Source: Leptidea sinapis (taxonomy: Eukaryota; Arthropoda; Insecta; Lepidoptera; Pieridae). Taken from it: 64,000 bases of DNA. The notes below the pieces were generated by a model. That model was not told the DNA's origin. It searched no databases and worked only from the letters and a program-made list of their open reading frames with translations. A program made the translations under genes and the position numbers. Below, piece after piece: positions 10,950 to 22,200 of this stretch. The stretch is from assembly GCF_905404315.1 (NCBI RefSeq), contig NC_066275.1, forward strand, positions 7,502,001 through 7,566,000, written 5' to 3'. Within the stretch, counting starts at the first letter, position 1. Each line of letters opens with the position of its first letter.

Positions 10950-12275
10950 TATATCAACAAGAGTCAAATATGAAAAAGAATGCAAGGCAAGGCGAGGCCC
11001 TAAGGCCCTCACTTTTATGACTATGTTCGTCAGCAGATAACATCAAAAGTATGTGTACCACCATCACTTATAAGTGATGACACAATGGAGATCACAATAG
11101 ACCAAATGGAAGTGGCCAACATATTTGCCAAACAATTTGTAGTCATTTATTCGAGCGCCTGATAATGTACTTATACCAAGTATAAATACTCCACGAGTTC
11201 AAAATTCGATTGACCAAATAAAATTTACACCAGAGCTAGTGAGCAAGTACCTTACAGGATGATACTGCAATGGGGCCCGACAATATACCTTCTATTCTTT
11301 TAAAACAGTGTTCTTCTGCCTTGTCAGTTTCATTACCATCAATAATGCAATTATCATTTATACAACACATGCTACCAAAAGACTGGAAAGAGGGTTTTTG
11401 TAACTCCTATTTATTTATTTATTTAACCAATATTATTTATAACAATCGGTGCAAACTTATTGCAGCAAACTATTGCTCAATAAGTTTAACTTGCATACGC
11501 TGTAAAGTCATAAAAAAAATGTTGGAGAGATAAGAGAATTCCTTGAAAACATAAATATTATACTTGAGGAACAACATGGATTTGTCCCCAGGTGATCTAC
11601 TGTGACTAAGCTTCTGTGCTGTCTTGATAACTGAAGACACTATTTACTTAGATTATGAAAAAGCATTTGATCGGGTTCCTTTCAAAAGGTTATATAAGTA
11701 AGCTTGAACACTTTAGGGTTCGTAGTGATCTTCTACACTGGATTGAAAACTTCTTCATTGGTAGAAAATTTATACTGAGAGTCGGAAACAACTTCTCCCA
11801 GCCTCATAATATTCTCAGTGGTGTACCGCAGGGCTTTGTATTAGGACTGATCCTGTTTGGATTTTACATAACAGACATTAAGCAAGTAATATTATCAGAC
11901 CTGTCATTGCTTGCAGATGATACCAAAATAATGGGCAACTCACTCATTAAATACAGTATTATACAAGACGATCTTGACCGTATCACTGAATGAACCAAAG
12001 ATTGGCTGTTAACCCTCAACTTTAACAAGTGCTCTGTCCTACATATAGGAAATAATAACCCAGAGAATCTTATGTTCCTAATTCCAAACAAGTCAAAAGC
12101 ATTTCCAACCAAAAAGACCTGTGCATAACTGTAAACCATAACTTAAAATGGGATGAGCACACATTGATCACCACAAAACGAGCAAACTCCTTATTATATC
12201 AGATATCATCATAAGAAAAGCATTTTATAGCATTGACAAGGAGCTGTTTTTAAAGATATACAAATCTAAAATATT
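10950..12275 (+). mobile_element. Degraded LINE fragment, reverse transcriptase
   Basis: The + strand carries a pre-RT linker (YVRQQITSKVCVPP, near 11030), RT motif 1-2 (MGPDNIPSILLKQCSSAL, LPKDWKEG, NYCSISLTCI at 11270-11533), then YISKLEHFRVRSDLLHWIEN and SGVPQGFVLGLILFGFYITD, and a catalytic box changed to LLADDTKIMGN (11655-11993). The frame shifts several times. A roughly 55-bp AT-rich insertion near 11395-11455 separates DWKEG from the following motif. The Y/F of the F/YADD box is replaced by L. The motif order fits CR1/jockey-type LINEs. The 3' end meets the putative LTR at 12279. Confidence 0.75.
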
Positions 12276-12278
12276 GAC

Positions 12279-12575
12279 ACGAGAGTGGGTCAGGGATTGG
12301 AAATAATACTCCGCTTATAGGAACGAGTCTTTATTTACGTTCACGTGTACTGAACTAGCACTGCAGCCGGTCTGCCGCTGTTCCTCTTGTGGGCGGCGGT
12401 ACCTTCAACGCGTCATACCGTACCGGACACTAAATCTCTTCTATATTCTTCCAAGAAGAAGAAGATAGAAGAGACTTCTTGCCCAAAGAGTATAATATAT
12501 AGAGAAAAGAGAGCCCTCTCTACGCATTAAGAGCTGTCTATTTGAAAGCTGGCCCCATCTGCCATCTGCAGATTG
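12279..12575 (-). mobile_element. Probable solo or truncated LTR
   Basis: On the minus strand the segment starts TGCAGATGG, has a TATA-like CTCTATATATTATAC, a downstream AATAAAGACTCGTTCC poly(A) signal region, and ends CTCTCGTGTCA. TG...CA ends with a promoter and poly(A) signal in order are LTR hallmarks. Just outside on the other side is GGCGCC, which could be part of a primer-binding or polypurine region. No gag-pol is present. It separates the LINE fragment from the Tc1/mariner-type element. Confidence 0.35.
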
Positions 12576-12593
12576 GCGCCGAAAATAACTATA

Positions 12594-12830
12594 CAGTGTG
12601 TTTTTTTTAAGTGGGACAGTATGGGGAAATCCTAAAGTATAAGAGATACAGGGAAACTGTCTTAGCAAACATTAGGTACTTTTTTGTGAAAAAAAAATGG
12701 TATAGTCAAAATGTTTTGTGATTAATTTTGATGAATTTTTTTTGACGCACATCTACTCAGTTTCATGAGGGGATCATTTTATTGTATGGGAAGAAAAAAA
12801 TCGGGACAGCAGAAGTTAGTCAAATTTAAG
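12594..12830 (+). repeat. Left TIR of the 12.6-14.5 kb transposon
   Basis: Inverted copy of 14205-14452, including GGGACAGTATGGGGAAATCC and CATGAGGGGATCATTTTATT blocks. Confidence 0.85.
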
Positions 12831-13113
12831 AAAATCGTTTTCATTATTCCAACCCGTGTAAATTGCCTACCAGTGCCCACTGCAAGGTTTTTATTAAAAA
12901 AATATTGCCTATTCCAGTTTTACATTTGAATTTGGAACACTTTATTTGTTTTAAAAAGGATTAAAATACTTTAAGGTATTCTTACGCGAGCACCTTACCT
13001 TACAAATCTAATTAAAAAAAAGAACAATTTTAAATTTGGAACTTCTGTTGAAACAAACAGTATTTTACTTGATATTTCATTGTTTAAAGTTAACATTATG
13101 TTAAGTTTTCGTC

Positions 13114-14175
13114 ATGGAATTATCAAACTCGCATAAAGTAAATTTAATTGAAGCGTATTTTGTAAATTATAGTAGCTCTGTGAATGCGTTACAGTGGTAT
13201 CGGGAACGTTATCCGGACCGCGATCAACCGAACCGCAAAATTTTTGACAAACTGGTGAAAAATTTAAGAAAGGGAGGCTGTTTTACACTAAAACGGAAGA
13301 GACGAGCCACAGTAATAAATTAATTTATAACTATCGCAATCTTAGGATATTTTGAAGCCTACCCAAAAGCCTCATTGAGGGAAGCTGCTAACAATATTGG
13401 TGTGCATAGATCTACAGTACGAAAGGTATTGAAAGCTTACAAGTACAAGTGTTACATAGAAGGTCATCTTGTACAAGCATTGCTTCCAGGAGACACTGAC
13501 CGGAGATTAGCATTTTGCCAGTGGTTTGTAGCATGCTCGATTAGAAAACCGTCTTTTCCAAGCCGCATTATTTGGACAGATGAATGCAATTTTTCAAACA
13601 ATGGCGTGTACAATAGAAAAAATAATCATTTTTGGGCACGTACAAACCCCTTCCGAACTACGGCAACCCATAACCAGGTCCGCTTTTCCTTTAATTGTTG
13701 GTGTGCAATATTAGATAATAAAATCTTTGCCATTATAATTAACCATGGAACATTGAATAGTGAAAAATATCAGGAAATATTAAACATGGCTGTGGATTTA
13801 GTAGATATGGAAATTTCATTAAATAATTTGAATAATATCATCTACCAACAAGACGGCGCCCCTGCCCACAATAGTATCGCTACTAAACAGTTTTTAAATG
13901 AACATATTCTTGATCGCTGGATGGGCACAAATGGCCCTATTAAATGGCCACCACGTTCACCCGATTTATCACCGTTGAATTTTTCCATTTGGGGGTACCT
14001 TAAAGGTCGAATTTATGCAGATACTTACAACTCGGTACAAAAGTTAAAAGACGCAGTGCATTATCATTTGAACAACATACATCACAACGCCTTGTCTAAA
14101 GCTACCAGAGGTGTTGTGAAACGCGCTCGTGCCTGCATTCGACAAGAGGGAGGCCACTTTGAACATTTATTTTAA
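13114..14175 (+). pseudogene. Tc1/mariner-type transposase with DUF4817-like N-terminus, one nonsense codon
   Basis: Codons 1-69 read MELSNSHKVNLIEAYF through ALQWYRERYPDRDQPNR and FDKLVKNLRKGG, the helix-turn-helix layout of the insect DUF4817 domain. A TAA at 13321-13323 interrupts the frame, which then continues unchanged: a second HTH (ASLREAANNIGVHRSTVRKV), then the catalytic core. WTDECNFSNNG supplies the first aspartate and YQQDGAPAHNS the second. The third acidic position, expected in SPDLxPLDF, reads SPDLSPLNF (AAT at 13978-13980): an Asn 41 residues after the second Asp. So the protein has lost both continuity and, probably, a catalytic residue. It would end at the TAA at 14173-14175 (354 codon positions). 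Family placement as DD41D-like is inferred from spacing; the N-terminal match is by eye. Confidence 0.88.
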
Positions 14176-14204
14176 TGTAAAATTATTTTATTAAATTTAC
14201 CTAA

Positions 14205-14452
14205 CTTCTGCTGTCCCAATTTTTTTCTTCCAATACAATAAAATGATCCCCTCATGAAACTGAGTAGATGTGCGTCAAAAAAAAAATTTCATCAAAATTA
14301 ATCATTTTTAGGGACAACTCACACTTGACCAAAATTTTGACTAAACCAATTTTTTTTCACGAAAAAGTACCTAATGTTTCCTAAGACAGTTTCCCTGTAT
14401 CTCTTATACTTTAGGATTTCCCCATACTGTCCCACTTAAAAAAAACACACTG
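14205..14452 (-). repeat. Right TIR of the 12.6-14.5 kb transposon
   Basis: Inverted partner of 12594-12830. It contains a ~30-bp segment (GGGACAACTCACACTTGACC) absent from the left arm. Confidence 0.85.
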
Positions 14453-14491
14453 TATATAAGCTCGAAATTATAAAATTCATTTTTAATGTTC

Positions 14492-14588
14492 TGACGCAAT
14501 TAAATAACTAACTCTACTTTTTAATGTAGGTATTACAATTTTTTACCATGTTGAAATTGCGCGTAGAGTTAGTTATCTAATTTTGTCA
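14492..14588. mobile_element. 97-bp palindromic mini-element
   Basis: Arms 14492-14517 (TGACGCAATTAAATAACTAA...) and 14563-14588 are near-exact reverse complements over 26 bp, with a 45-bp spacer. It lies 40 bp beyond the Tc1/mariner-type element. It resembles a very short MITE. No target duplication was identified. Confidence 0.5.
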
Positions 14589-14879
14589 CAACATAGAACA
14601 TAAAGGATAGATTTAGTAGTGTAAATATGCAAAATGGAACACGAGAGCTACATACATGTGCAAACGCTAATCGTAGCCGCCATTTTATGACCAGTGGGCA
14701 GTAACACAAATAAAGGAAAGTTGAAAGGTTTCAAAGCGAGTGACAGCTGCCAAAGCTTTCATTTTCGGGCCAACTAACAGATGGCACTACAGTCTTCTGA
14801 AAACGTCACTTTAAGGCGTCTGTCCCACCCCTGTGTTTGCCCATAACTGGAGTATGGGTTTCGAATATGGAGTCCTTAC

Positions 14880-15240
14880 TTTCAAAACGCCTTCTTCTGG
14901 AAAAAGAGTAAAGAAGAGCATCAAAAATGGTCTCAGTCCTAAAAAACAAAGAATATGAAAAAGGGCTTGCAATCCTTGGACTAACCACTCTAGAAGACCG
15001 AAGAATATGAGGAGGCTTAATTGAGACTAAGCCGTATCTTCATTATGACCCAGAACAAGCCAATGCCTGCAATTAGGGGACACTCGTTAAAACTATCACG
15101 CAATCTGAGTACAAGCAATCACTTTCTAGCAAATCGTGTAGTGGGAACGTGGATACACAAACAGTATAAGTGCAGCCTCAGTGAACTTTAAAAATAGACT
15201 AGACAAATATTTACTTATACAAGTGTAGTGATATACACGC
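14880..15240 (+). mobile_element. LINE ORF2 C-terminal fragment
   Basis: Pieces of one protein are readable across frameshifts: LKNKEYEKGLAILGLTTLED, GGLIETK, GHSLKLSRNLSTSN, HFLANRVVGTW and SVNFKNRLDKYL. This order (LGL-TLE-RR, then RGHS-KL, then F--RVV--WN, then FK-RLDKYL) is the conserved C-terminal tail of CR1/jockey-type reverse transcriptases. Several stops show it is old. Confidence 0.65.
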
Positions 15241-15813
15241 ATCAGCGCAAAGTGTTGCTAGTGTATTCAGCTAATAATAAAGAGTATAAAAAACAATAAA
15301 AGCAATAAAATTATGATTTATTTTCTCCACATTTATTCCTGTATAATAAATTTATGACGTCAGTTATATCACTATTACCACTTTCGAAATAAATGGCGTT
15401 CTGATAGATAAGAAACGAAGCAAGAACTTTAACCCAGTCTTCGAGGGCGTTGCCATAAAAAAAAACTATTATTATAGTTTTGTGAGTTATTGCTATAAGA
15501 TTATAATAATTTTCTAGTCCCAGGCTGTCTGATCCGGCAAGACGATTCGCATACACACTATCGATCTGACATATAATTTTGAAAATGGTATTATTAGTAA
15601 TAATGTAATAAATTATTACATTCATATTTCATAGTGTTAAAAATTGTTACACTGACTCTAGTATGGAGTCATCAACATACTTATCTACTGAGGTACATTA
15701 TATAATCTAAAATTGATTGCCAAAACTTATTTTCTAACAGACGCTTGTCATGGGCATTGTCAGTGTATATTTTCAGATATTTCCTAAAACAGATCAACTG
15801 ATATTATTTTGAG
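15241..15813. other. Intergenic DNA upstream of the secreted-protein gene
   Basis: No coding exon recognised. This would include the promoter of the gene starting at 15814. No convincing TATA/Inr pair was fixed. Confidence 0.4.
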
Positions 15814-16642
15814 ATGTTTAAGAAAACGGTTTTTATCACAATAATATTTCTATTGTTTTACTGCCTAACAATTAATAACACCAGTCCATTGCATCGACAG
15901 AGTCATCGATATCAGGATCGATGTATTCAATGTAAGTGTTTGGTTTCCTTATTATTTCAACAACAGTGCACAGTGCTTGAGATTATGACGAAGAGTTTAT
16001 TACTTTTATTTGCCTAAAGATATTTATTACATACCTACTTTAATAGTTTTAGGGCCAGGGAAGAATAAAATTCGCAAGCCAAGAGACTCAATTATTGATA
16101 GAACTAAGAAAATGGCATCGAGTCTCGAAAGTACATATAAAAAAATTAAAGACACATCACAAGAATTTGGTAAAAATATTTATGATCATATAAGCATTGA
16201 GAAAACTGCTAGCCCAACCGTAAAAAACATCCTTAATGACAATGATTTGCGACAGTATGAGCAATTAGTAATAATGAAAAAGTATCCCTACTTGGATATG
16301 AAGGAATTAGAAATGAAGCTAAGCCCGTCTAATAAAAATGTACGTCATAATATTCACTTACATCAAGGGCCCAATAATGAAAATGAACCAAGTCTTAATG
16401 AACCTAACGAAGATTCCATAAACGTAGAAGTGGTTAACAGAGGACTTTCTGGTGTGGCTATCCCTACAAAGCTAGCGTTTAATTTGGAGCAAAAACGAGT
16501 GAATTTAACAAACTTGCATGACATTTCGTCTGAAAATCTTATACTGAGTCTTAAAAATGATATTAACGAGTATATTAGGCATAAGAATGTGGATTCTCGA
16601 ATTATAGGAAACCAGAAAGTTCTACACCACTATTACAAATAA
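15814..16642 (+). CDS. Two-exon gene for a small predicted secreted protein, unidentified
   Basis: Exon 1 (15814-15931) starts with a clear signal peptide: MFKKTVFITIIFLLFYCLTI, with K residues then a 14-residue hydrophobic core, followed by polar NNTSPLHRQSHRYQDRCIQ. It ends after one base of a codon at the donor T|GTAAGTG (GT 15932-15933). Exon 2 can start at 16047, 16053 or 16059, after consecutive AGs, all in the same frame. It runs to TAA at 16640-16642. With 16053 the protein has 235 residues. The mature part is Lys/Asn/Glu-rich. Residues corresponding to 16085-16190 (DRTKKMASSLESTYKKIKDT and on) could form an amphipathic helix. A middle segment is Asn/Pro/Glu-rich (GPNNENEPSLNEPNEDS), and the C-terminus is again helical. 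A single cysteine after the signal is visible. A canonical AATAAA overlaps the stop. No homology is recognised; an immune, cuticular or lipid-binding role is unproven. Confidence 0.6.
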
Positions 16643-16647
16643 ATAAA
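16642..16647 (+). terminator. Poly(A) signal of the secreted-protein gene
   Basis: AATAAA begins at the last base of the stop codon, so the 3' UTR would be extremely short. Confidence 0.45.
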
Positions 16648-16659
16648 AGCCATAAAATA

Positions 16660-17960
16660 GTCTTATTTTATTAAATGGCATCAGATTTTCTTTTGAGCGT
16701 GATTCCATTGACGTCCATAACAAGAAATCTACAACAACATACCTACGAATCCAACATAAATTGATTTTATAAGGTTGTGCATAATAATAAGTCGTTAATT
16801 GGGTGTTAATCATTTGTGATTGTCGAAAACTGACTACTGATTACAATTAGGAAAGACGGCATGAATTTCCTAATTGTCTATATGTTTAACTAATAAACAT
16901 TTCTATATAATACAGCAAGGTTTTTCTAATTCTTAACGTAATATACGTTTAGGATATAAATTATTCCAGAACCTCATGTTTTTGAACTTTAAAAAAATTT
17001 TTAACTCAAATTTAATAATTAATTAATTAATATTAATAAAAATGTTTTCGTCTTCGTTTGTAAAAAAACACACCAATTTTTCCCAAGTAACAGTTTATGT
17101 ATCTATATTTTGTTAATGATATCCTATCGGTACAGCGTAGCGTCTTGCAAGTTGCCAAAAAGCAAGGGCGACGGCGATCATTTACCACCTCCTAACCTAC
17201 ACGCTCATTAGGACTCTTCATTAAATTTAAAGTTTTCTAGTTGCTGAATTTAATCGAACTGAAAAGTCGACTTAATCTATTTTTAGCCCATCATTGAATT
17301 GTCCATTTTTTTTATGCTAAAACTTACACCCTGAAGCCAGACTACTCTATGTCGTTCCCGCCCGGAACCTTCCGAGCTACCAGCATAGGGGAAGTTTTTA
17401 GTCGGTAGGGCGTTCCGTGTATTTGGACACTCGAGCCCAACATATCGGCCCAGCTTATGGGCCTAAATACGTAAATGTATGTTCCTCCTCCCAAGAAAAG
17501 TAACAGGTACAAGGTACTTTTTTTAAATTTTAAACCTGAGATTGAGGTATTTATTAAAAACTTTAAATAATGTTTATTTATTAGATCTGTTACTTATTAA
17601 TTTAGTAACAATAATAATAAATAATTATAGTCGGAAATTTAGTTCGAGATCAAAAATGTAAGAAATTGTGTTGCCAACTAAAAATAATAACCATTTCCAT
17701 TGCGCGATGTGAAATATACTAAAATATCAAATAGATGTAGTCTAAATACAAAATAATAAATATTGCACAACGTTTTTTCTTTGTAATATAGATATAAAAC
17801 ACATCCAAAAATTAAAATATATTTTTTTTGTGGAAACTGTGCTTTGACACTGGCAATAAGTTATGAAGCTCTAAACATTTGGCTCGTCTACAGAAGAAAA
17901 ACGTACTTAATGTTACAAAAAATCTTGGTCGTAGTGACAGGTATGACTCCTCACCAAATT
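16660..17960. other. Non-coding stretch with a degenerate LINE-A tail
   Basis: Mostly AT-rich. At about 17135-17215 the + strand (GGGCGACGGCGATCATTTAC...CACGCTCAT) is a weak match to the LINE-A 3' end. GTTCCCGCCCGG (17354) also occurs near 62928. No gene seen. Confidence 0.4.
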
Positions 17961-17969
17961 GTTTTGTTC

Positions 17970-18140
17970 ATTCAAATTCAAATTCAAATTCAAATATTTT
18001 TATTCAAAATAGGATTTAAAATCACTTATTGAACGTTAAAATCTACCACCCATTCAAAAGAGACTGAGAAGAATGGGCGCGAGAAACTCAGCGGGATTCG
18101 TTCTCGATTCGTCGTGATTAAATGTGCTCTTCTTGCTTTC
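17970..18140 (-). mobile_element. LINE-D 3' end fragment
   Basis: On the minus strand it ends GAATAAAAATATTTGAATTT plus TTTGAA tandem units. It contains GGGTGGTAGATTTTAACGTT and AAGTGATTTTAAATCCTATT, matching the 3' end of the LINE at 21885-22316. The tail is a hexamer repeat, not poly(A). Confidence 0.7.
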
Positions 18141-19080
18141 CTGCCGTAGTTGTTAAGTTTTTAAAGTGAAACTTTTATTACGTCTCAAACTTTTTCGCCT
18201 GTGTGTTGCATGTCGCGTTCCGTGACGGTCGGGCGGCGCCTATAGTTCGCAGCAGCTGACCGTGTAGTGTATAGACTATTACTCATTTGTGCCAGTGCTC
18301 CACGCTATTTTGTTTGTTTTTTAGTTAAATGTCTATAATGTGGAAAAAAATCACTTTTACTGTGGGTTTCATAAAACCACACAATCCCAGTTGTTTGTTT
18401 TAAGTTTTATTTATTTTGTTTATTATTATTATAATAATGGCTGCTGAGCCAGGTTCATCAACCAACAGGACATGCTGTCACCACCGAAAAATAGACAACG
18501 CACTCCTTCTATATTTGTGTCTGAAAAGGTTATGATAATGAATGCCTATAAGCATGTCTACAAAAATAGGCCTAAACATCAGTATTGCTCCTAACATTAC
18601 CGTACACATATAAAGTCGAAATATGTAAGTTTGTAAGAAAACACCCAAATATTTACACCAAGATTGGTCCCAGTTCCGGTCCCTACCCAATGTCAATTAA
18701 AATTTATAATAAGCTACTATAATTAAAAGCCGAATCCAATATTTAAAAATTCATTAGCTCTTTGGAAAACTTACTTTTGGAAAAAAGTTACTATTCCCTA
18801 ATGAATACTTAGAGAGAAAAAAGTTTTGAATGCTTGCCCCTCTGTTTGTTCATTGCTACCTCCTTACGAGGTGCATGTGATAATTAAGTACTTCAATTTT
18901 ATTTAGTAACTAAGTCGCATGTAACGCAATTTTAATAAATAAAATAAATATTTTTTTATGTATTTATGTATTATGAATCAAAATAAGTTTATAATAACTA
19001 CCTTGAAATATGTTGATAGCCTCTGAATTGTCATTTTGACAGTGACATTTCTTTGTTTATATTTTTGATCTCGCATTTCA
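18141..19080. other. Intergenic DNA upstream of the isomerase gene
   Basis: AT-rich. The minus-strand frame 18478-18696 has no recognised family and is not called as a gene. Confidence 0.4.
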
Positions 19081-19082
19081 TT

Positions 19083-19088
19083 TCAGTC
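19083..19088 (+). promoter_or_regulatory. Candidate initiator of the isomerase gene
   Basis: TCAGTC, an arthropod TCAGT-type initiator, lies 184 bp before the ATG at 19272 in a TATA-less context. It would give a 5' UTR of about 185 bases. Motif and position only. Confidence 0.3.
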
Positions 19089-19271
19089 CGACTATTCACT
19101 ATAGAGAAATGTGAGTTCATTAAAAATTCCAACAGACCGCATTTTCTTGAGAAACAGAAGATTTCTCTAAAAAATTGAAAAATTTCTCAATATATTTTAA
19201 TATCTTTTTATTAATTTTAGAAATTATATTGTGATTACTTCGATAAATTATTAATTAATACAATTTATAAC

Positions 19272-22200
19272 ATGGAACTACGTTGCAAAGTCCAGAATTA
19301 TGATTGGGGTAAATTAGGTCATGAGAGCACAATTGCCAAATTGCTAAGCAGTGCTGATTCTTCATTCAATATTGATCCTGCAAGACCATATGCTGAACTT
19401 TGGATGGGAGTGCATCCAAATGGACCTTCGATAATCATAGAACGAGATGTCTTATTGTCAGAGTATTTGAAAAATAATTTAGATGCTATTGGGCCAGATG
19501 TTAGAAAGGAGTTTGGAGTGACTTTACCGTTCCTATTCAAAATATTGTCTGTAAGAAAAGCACTTTCGGTTCAAGCTCATCCAACTAAGGTATTGAACAG
19601 AAGTTTAATATTTGTTGATTTCAAAAATAATTAACAATGTTGTCGCCTTACACAAAATATGTATTACCTATGCTTTTGTGTCTTTACACTCTTTGAATAT
19701 TAAAAAAAATTTATAAATTTACTATCAAGAAGACAAGTTTTGATAAAGCTATGGAAGTATGTATACCTCTCAGAGAGACAGGTTGTTTCTAACTAGATAT
19801 TAATAAACTACAATTTCATTTACTGTTACGAGGAACAATAGGTGAATAGTCATATACATAAACAATGATGCCTTATATCTGATCAATATCAATTAATCAT
19901 AAGCTCGTATTGATACACATAAATTAAACTATTATTATTATTAAACTATTAGGAACATGCTCAAGAACTTCATAAAAACTATCCTGAATTATACAAAGAT
20001 CCAAATCATAAGCCCGAGTTGGCAATTGCTCTGACTCCTTTTGAAGCCTTGTGTGGATTCAGGCCCTTGTCGGAGATCAAAGATTTTCTTCTCAGTAAGT
20101 ATTCCTTGGTAGAAATATGTGTGTAGTTCCATTTGAGGAATAGGGCTGGAAATATAATTTAATTATTTGCAGAATTGCCGGAACTGAAGGAGATTCTCTC
20201 TGAGAATTGTATAGACAAACTTGGACATGATGATAATGCTGATATAATCAAAGATTTGTTCAAGGAATTGATGACAAGCCAAAAAGATGTAGTAGCTAAG
20301 CAGTTGACAAAATTGCTAAACAGGTTGCAATCAGAAGGTGTGTACTATATATTTTCTATACATAAAATGGTATTGTTTCAAAATAAGTTAGTACAAGAGA
20401 GTGACAAGTAAATTTCCTAATTTGTAAATATTGGGGTTGAGAAGGTTATCAACTGTAAAGTAGATCCTGTAGATGCAACCTGAGAGTTGAACAAAGCATA
20501 CAAGATTTTATTAACGATACATCATTCGAGCAGGTGGCTCAGCTGGAAGAGAACTCGCACAGAACACAATAAGTCACAGGTTTGAGTCCCCGCATTGTTC
20601 ATAAAATTTTGTTTTCAAATATTATTTGTGTAGTATATAATATTTATTTACTTTACTTACAGCTGTAAGTCATGATATTTGAGTATTTTTGTTACTTCAT
20701 AAATATCTTAGATAAATTCAATGTTATTTAAAAGGTTGGCAATGAGTTTTTTGCCACTTTTCACTAATGCTCAACCTTTACCAAAGCAGAGCTAAATGGT
20801 AAAATTGAATTTTTTTTTGCTTTTTTTTTGTTTCTTTGAACTTGAGGTAAATACATGGCAGCATTAACTGCAGTACTTAACTTAACACTCCGAGGAAAAG
20901 TGTATTAAAAATTTGTTTCTTTTTCTCTCAGATGACACAACACAGTCCTCACTTCTGTTTCCACTACTAAAGAGATTACATGCAGATTTTCCTGAAGATG
21001 TTGGATGTTGGTCAATATACTTCATGAACTATTTACTACTGAGACCCGGACAAGCAATATTTCTGAAGCCAAATTTGCCACATGCCTATTTAAGTGGAGG
21101 TAAGAACCTTTTATATTTTTATTATAACATGATTAATCATAAAATATATGTATAAACAACCTTTTTTAAACAGTTACTCCGGTAACTTGTAATAAAAATT
21201 TCAAATAAAAACAAAAATTTACCTACTCATAGATTATCATTAGATTTTTTTATAATGAAAACAATTCAGGAGGATCCATAAACCATCCAGGCCCATGAAG
21301 TTTAATTCAATCACTAAGTTAAATAAAATGAAATAGATACATATTTGCCTTACTTACCAACTAAGCTAAGTGTCGACAGTTGGCAAAAAATATATTATTA
21401 TTAACAGCACATTTGTTTACTTGATCAAATTATAAAGCGATAATGTAAAAGCTGTTAACACAAATACGATATCAATCCTTATAATTTTTTATTACTATAT
21501 CTAATATATAATGTGTCCTGGTGTTTGTTACCAAACTCCTCCAAAACGGCTGAACCATATCGGGTAGGTCATAGGCCTAAATAAGGGTCACACACCCCTA
21601 AATATTTTTTTTTGACTTTTTTTTTATTTTTACTTCATGATGATGCAGGCTTAAATTTTCACCTGTCTACGATCAACACCTATATTTGCATCGCGATTAT
21701 TATATTCCATCCACAGATACAATAGAGTTGCAAGATGGCAATCGAATATATTGATTATTGTAGTACGATATATTTGGTAGGTCTGAGAATTGTTCGTCAT
21801 CTTTTTTTATACCCCAATTTTTTTATTATTTATTACTTTTTAAGGCATTACAACGTTTGCTGGGTCAGCTAGTAATATTATAAAAACATTCAGAAATACG
21901 TTTTTGTTTCATTTTTAACTCATTGACTTTTATACACATTTCTGATGGCTTTAGACCACTACACAAACTACTACAACAAGATCCCAGAAAATGTTCAAAA
22001 CAAAAGTATTACATTATTCAAAAGAATTGTTAAAAAACGTTTGTGTGGTAAAGGTTACTATAACATAAATGACTTTCTTAATGATACCACAGATTGGGAA
22101 TGGAGTGACCACCCTCAGGCTATTAAATAATAAGTTTAATTGTACAATATTACTTTGTAAACATATTTATTCGATGAAAAGAAAAAAGCCCTTCGAGTTT

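Larger units (their letters stand above)
12594..14452 (+). mobile_element. Complete Tc1/mariner-type transposon with long TIRs, DD41D-like
   Basis: The element starts CAGTGTGTTTTTTTTAAGTG and ends with the inverted CACTTAAAAAAAACACACTG, flanked by TA (12592-12593 and 14453-14454). The inverted repeats extend about 230 bp inward (to about 12830 and from about 14205), with an extra ~30 bp in the right arm. Between them is one transposase gene, 13114-14175, with a single internal stop. Length (1.86 kb), TA target and TIR architecture fit the IS630-Tc1-mariner superfamily. Confidence 0.9.

Noticed and set aside
18478..18696. 72-codon minus-strand frame with hydrophobic segments
   Set aside because: Hydrophobic composition follows from AT-rich DNA; no start context or family.
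20519..20600. tRNA gene in isomerase intron 3
   Set aside because: Same reason: boxes present, no cloverleaf ends, shared tail with another repeat copy.
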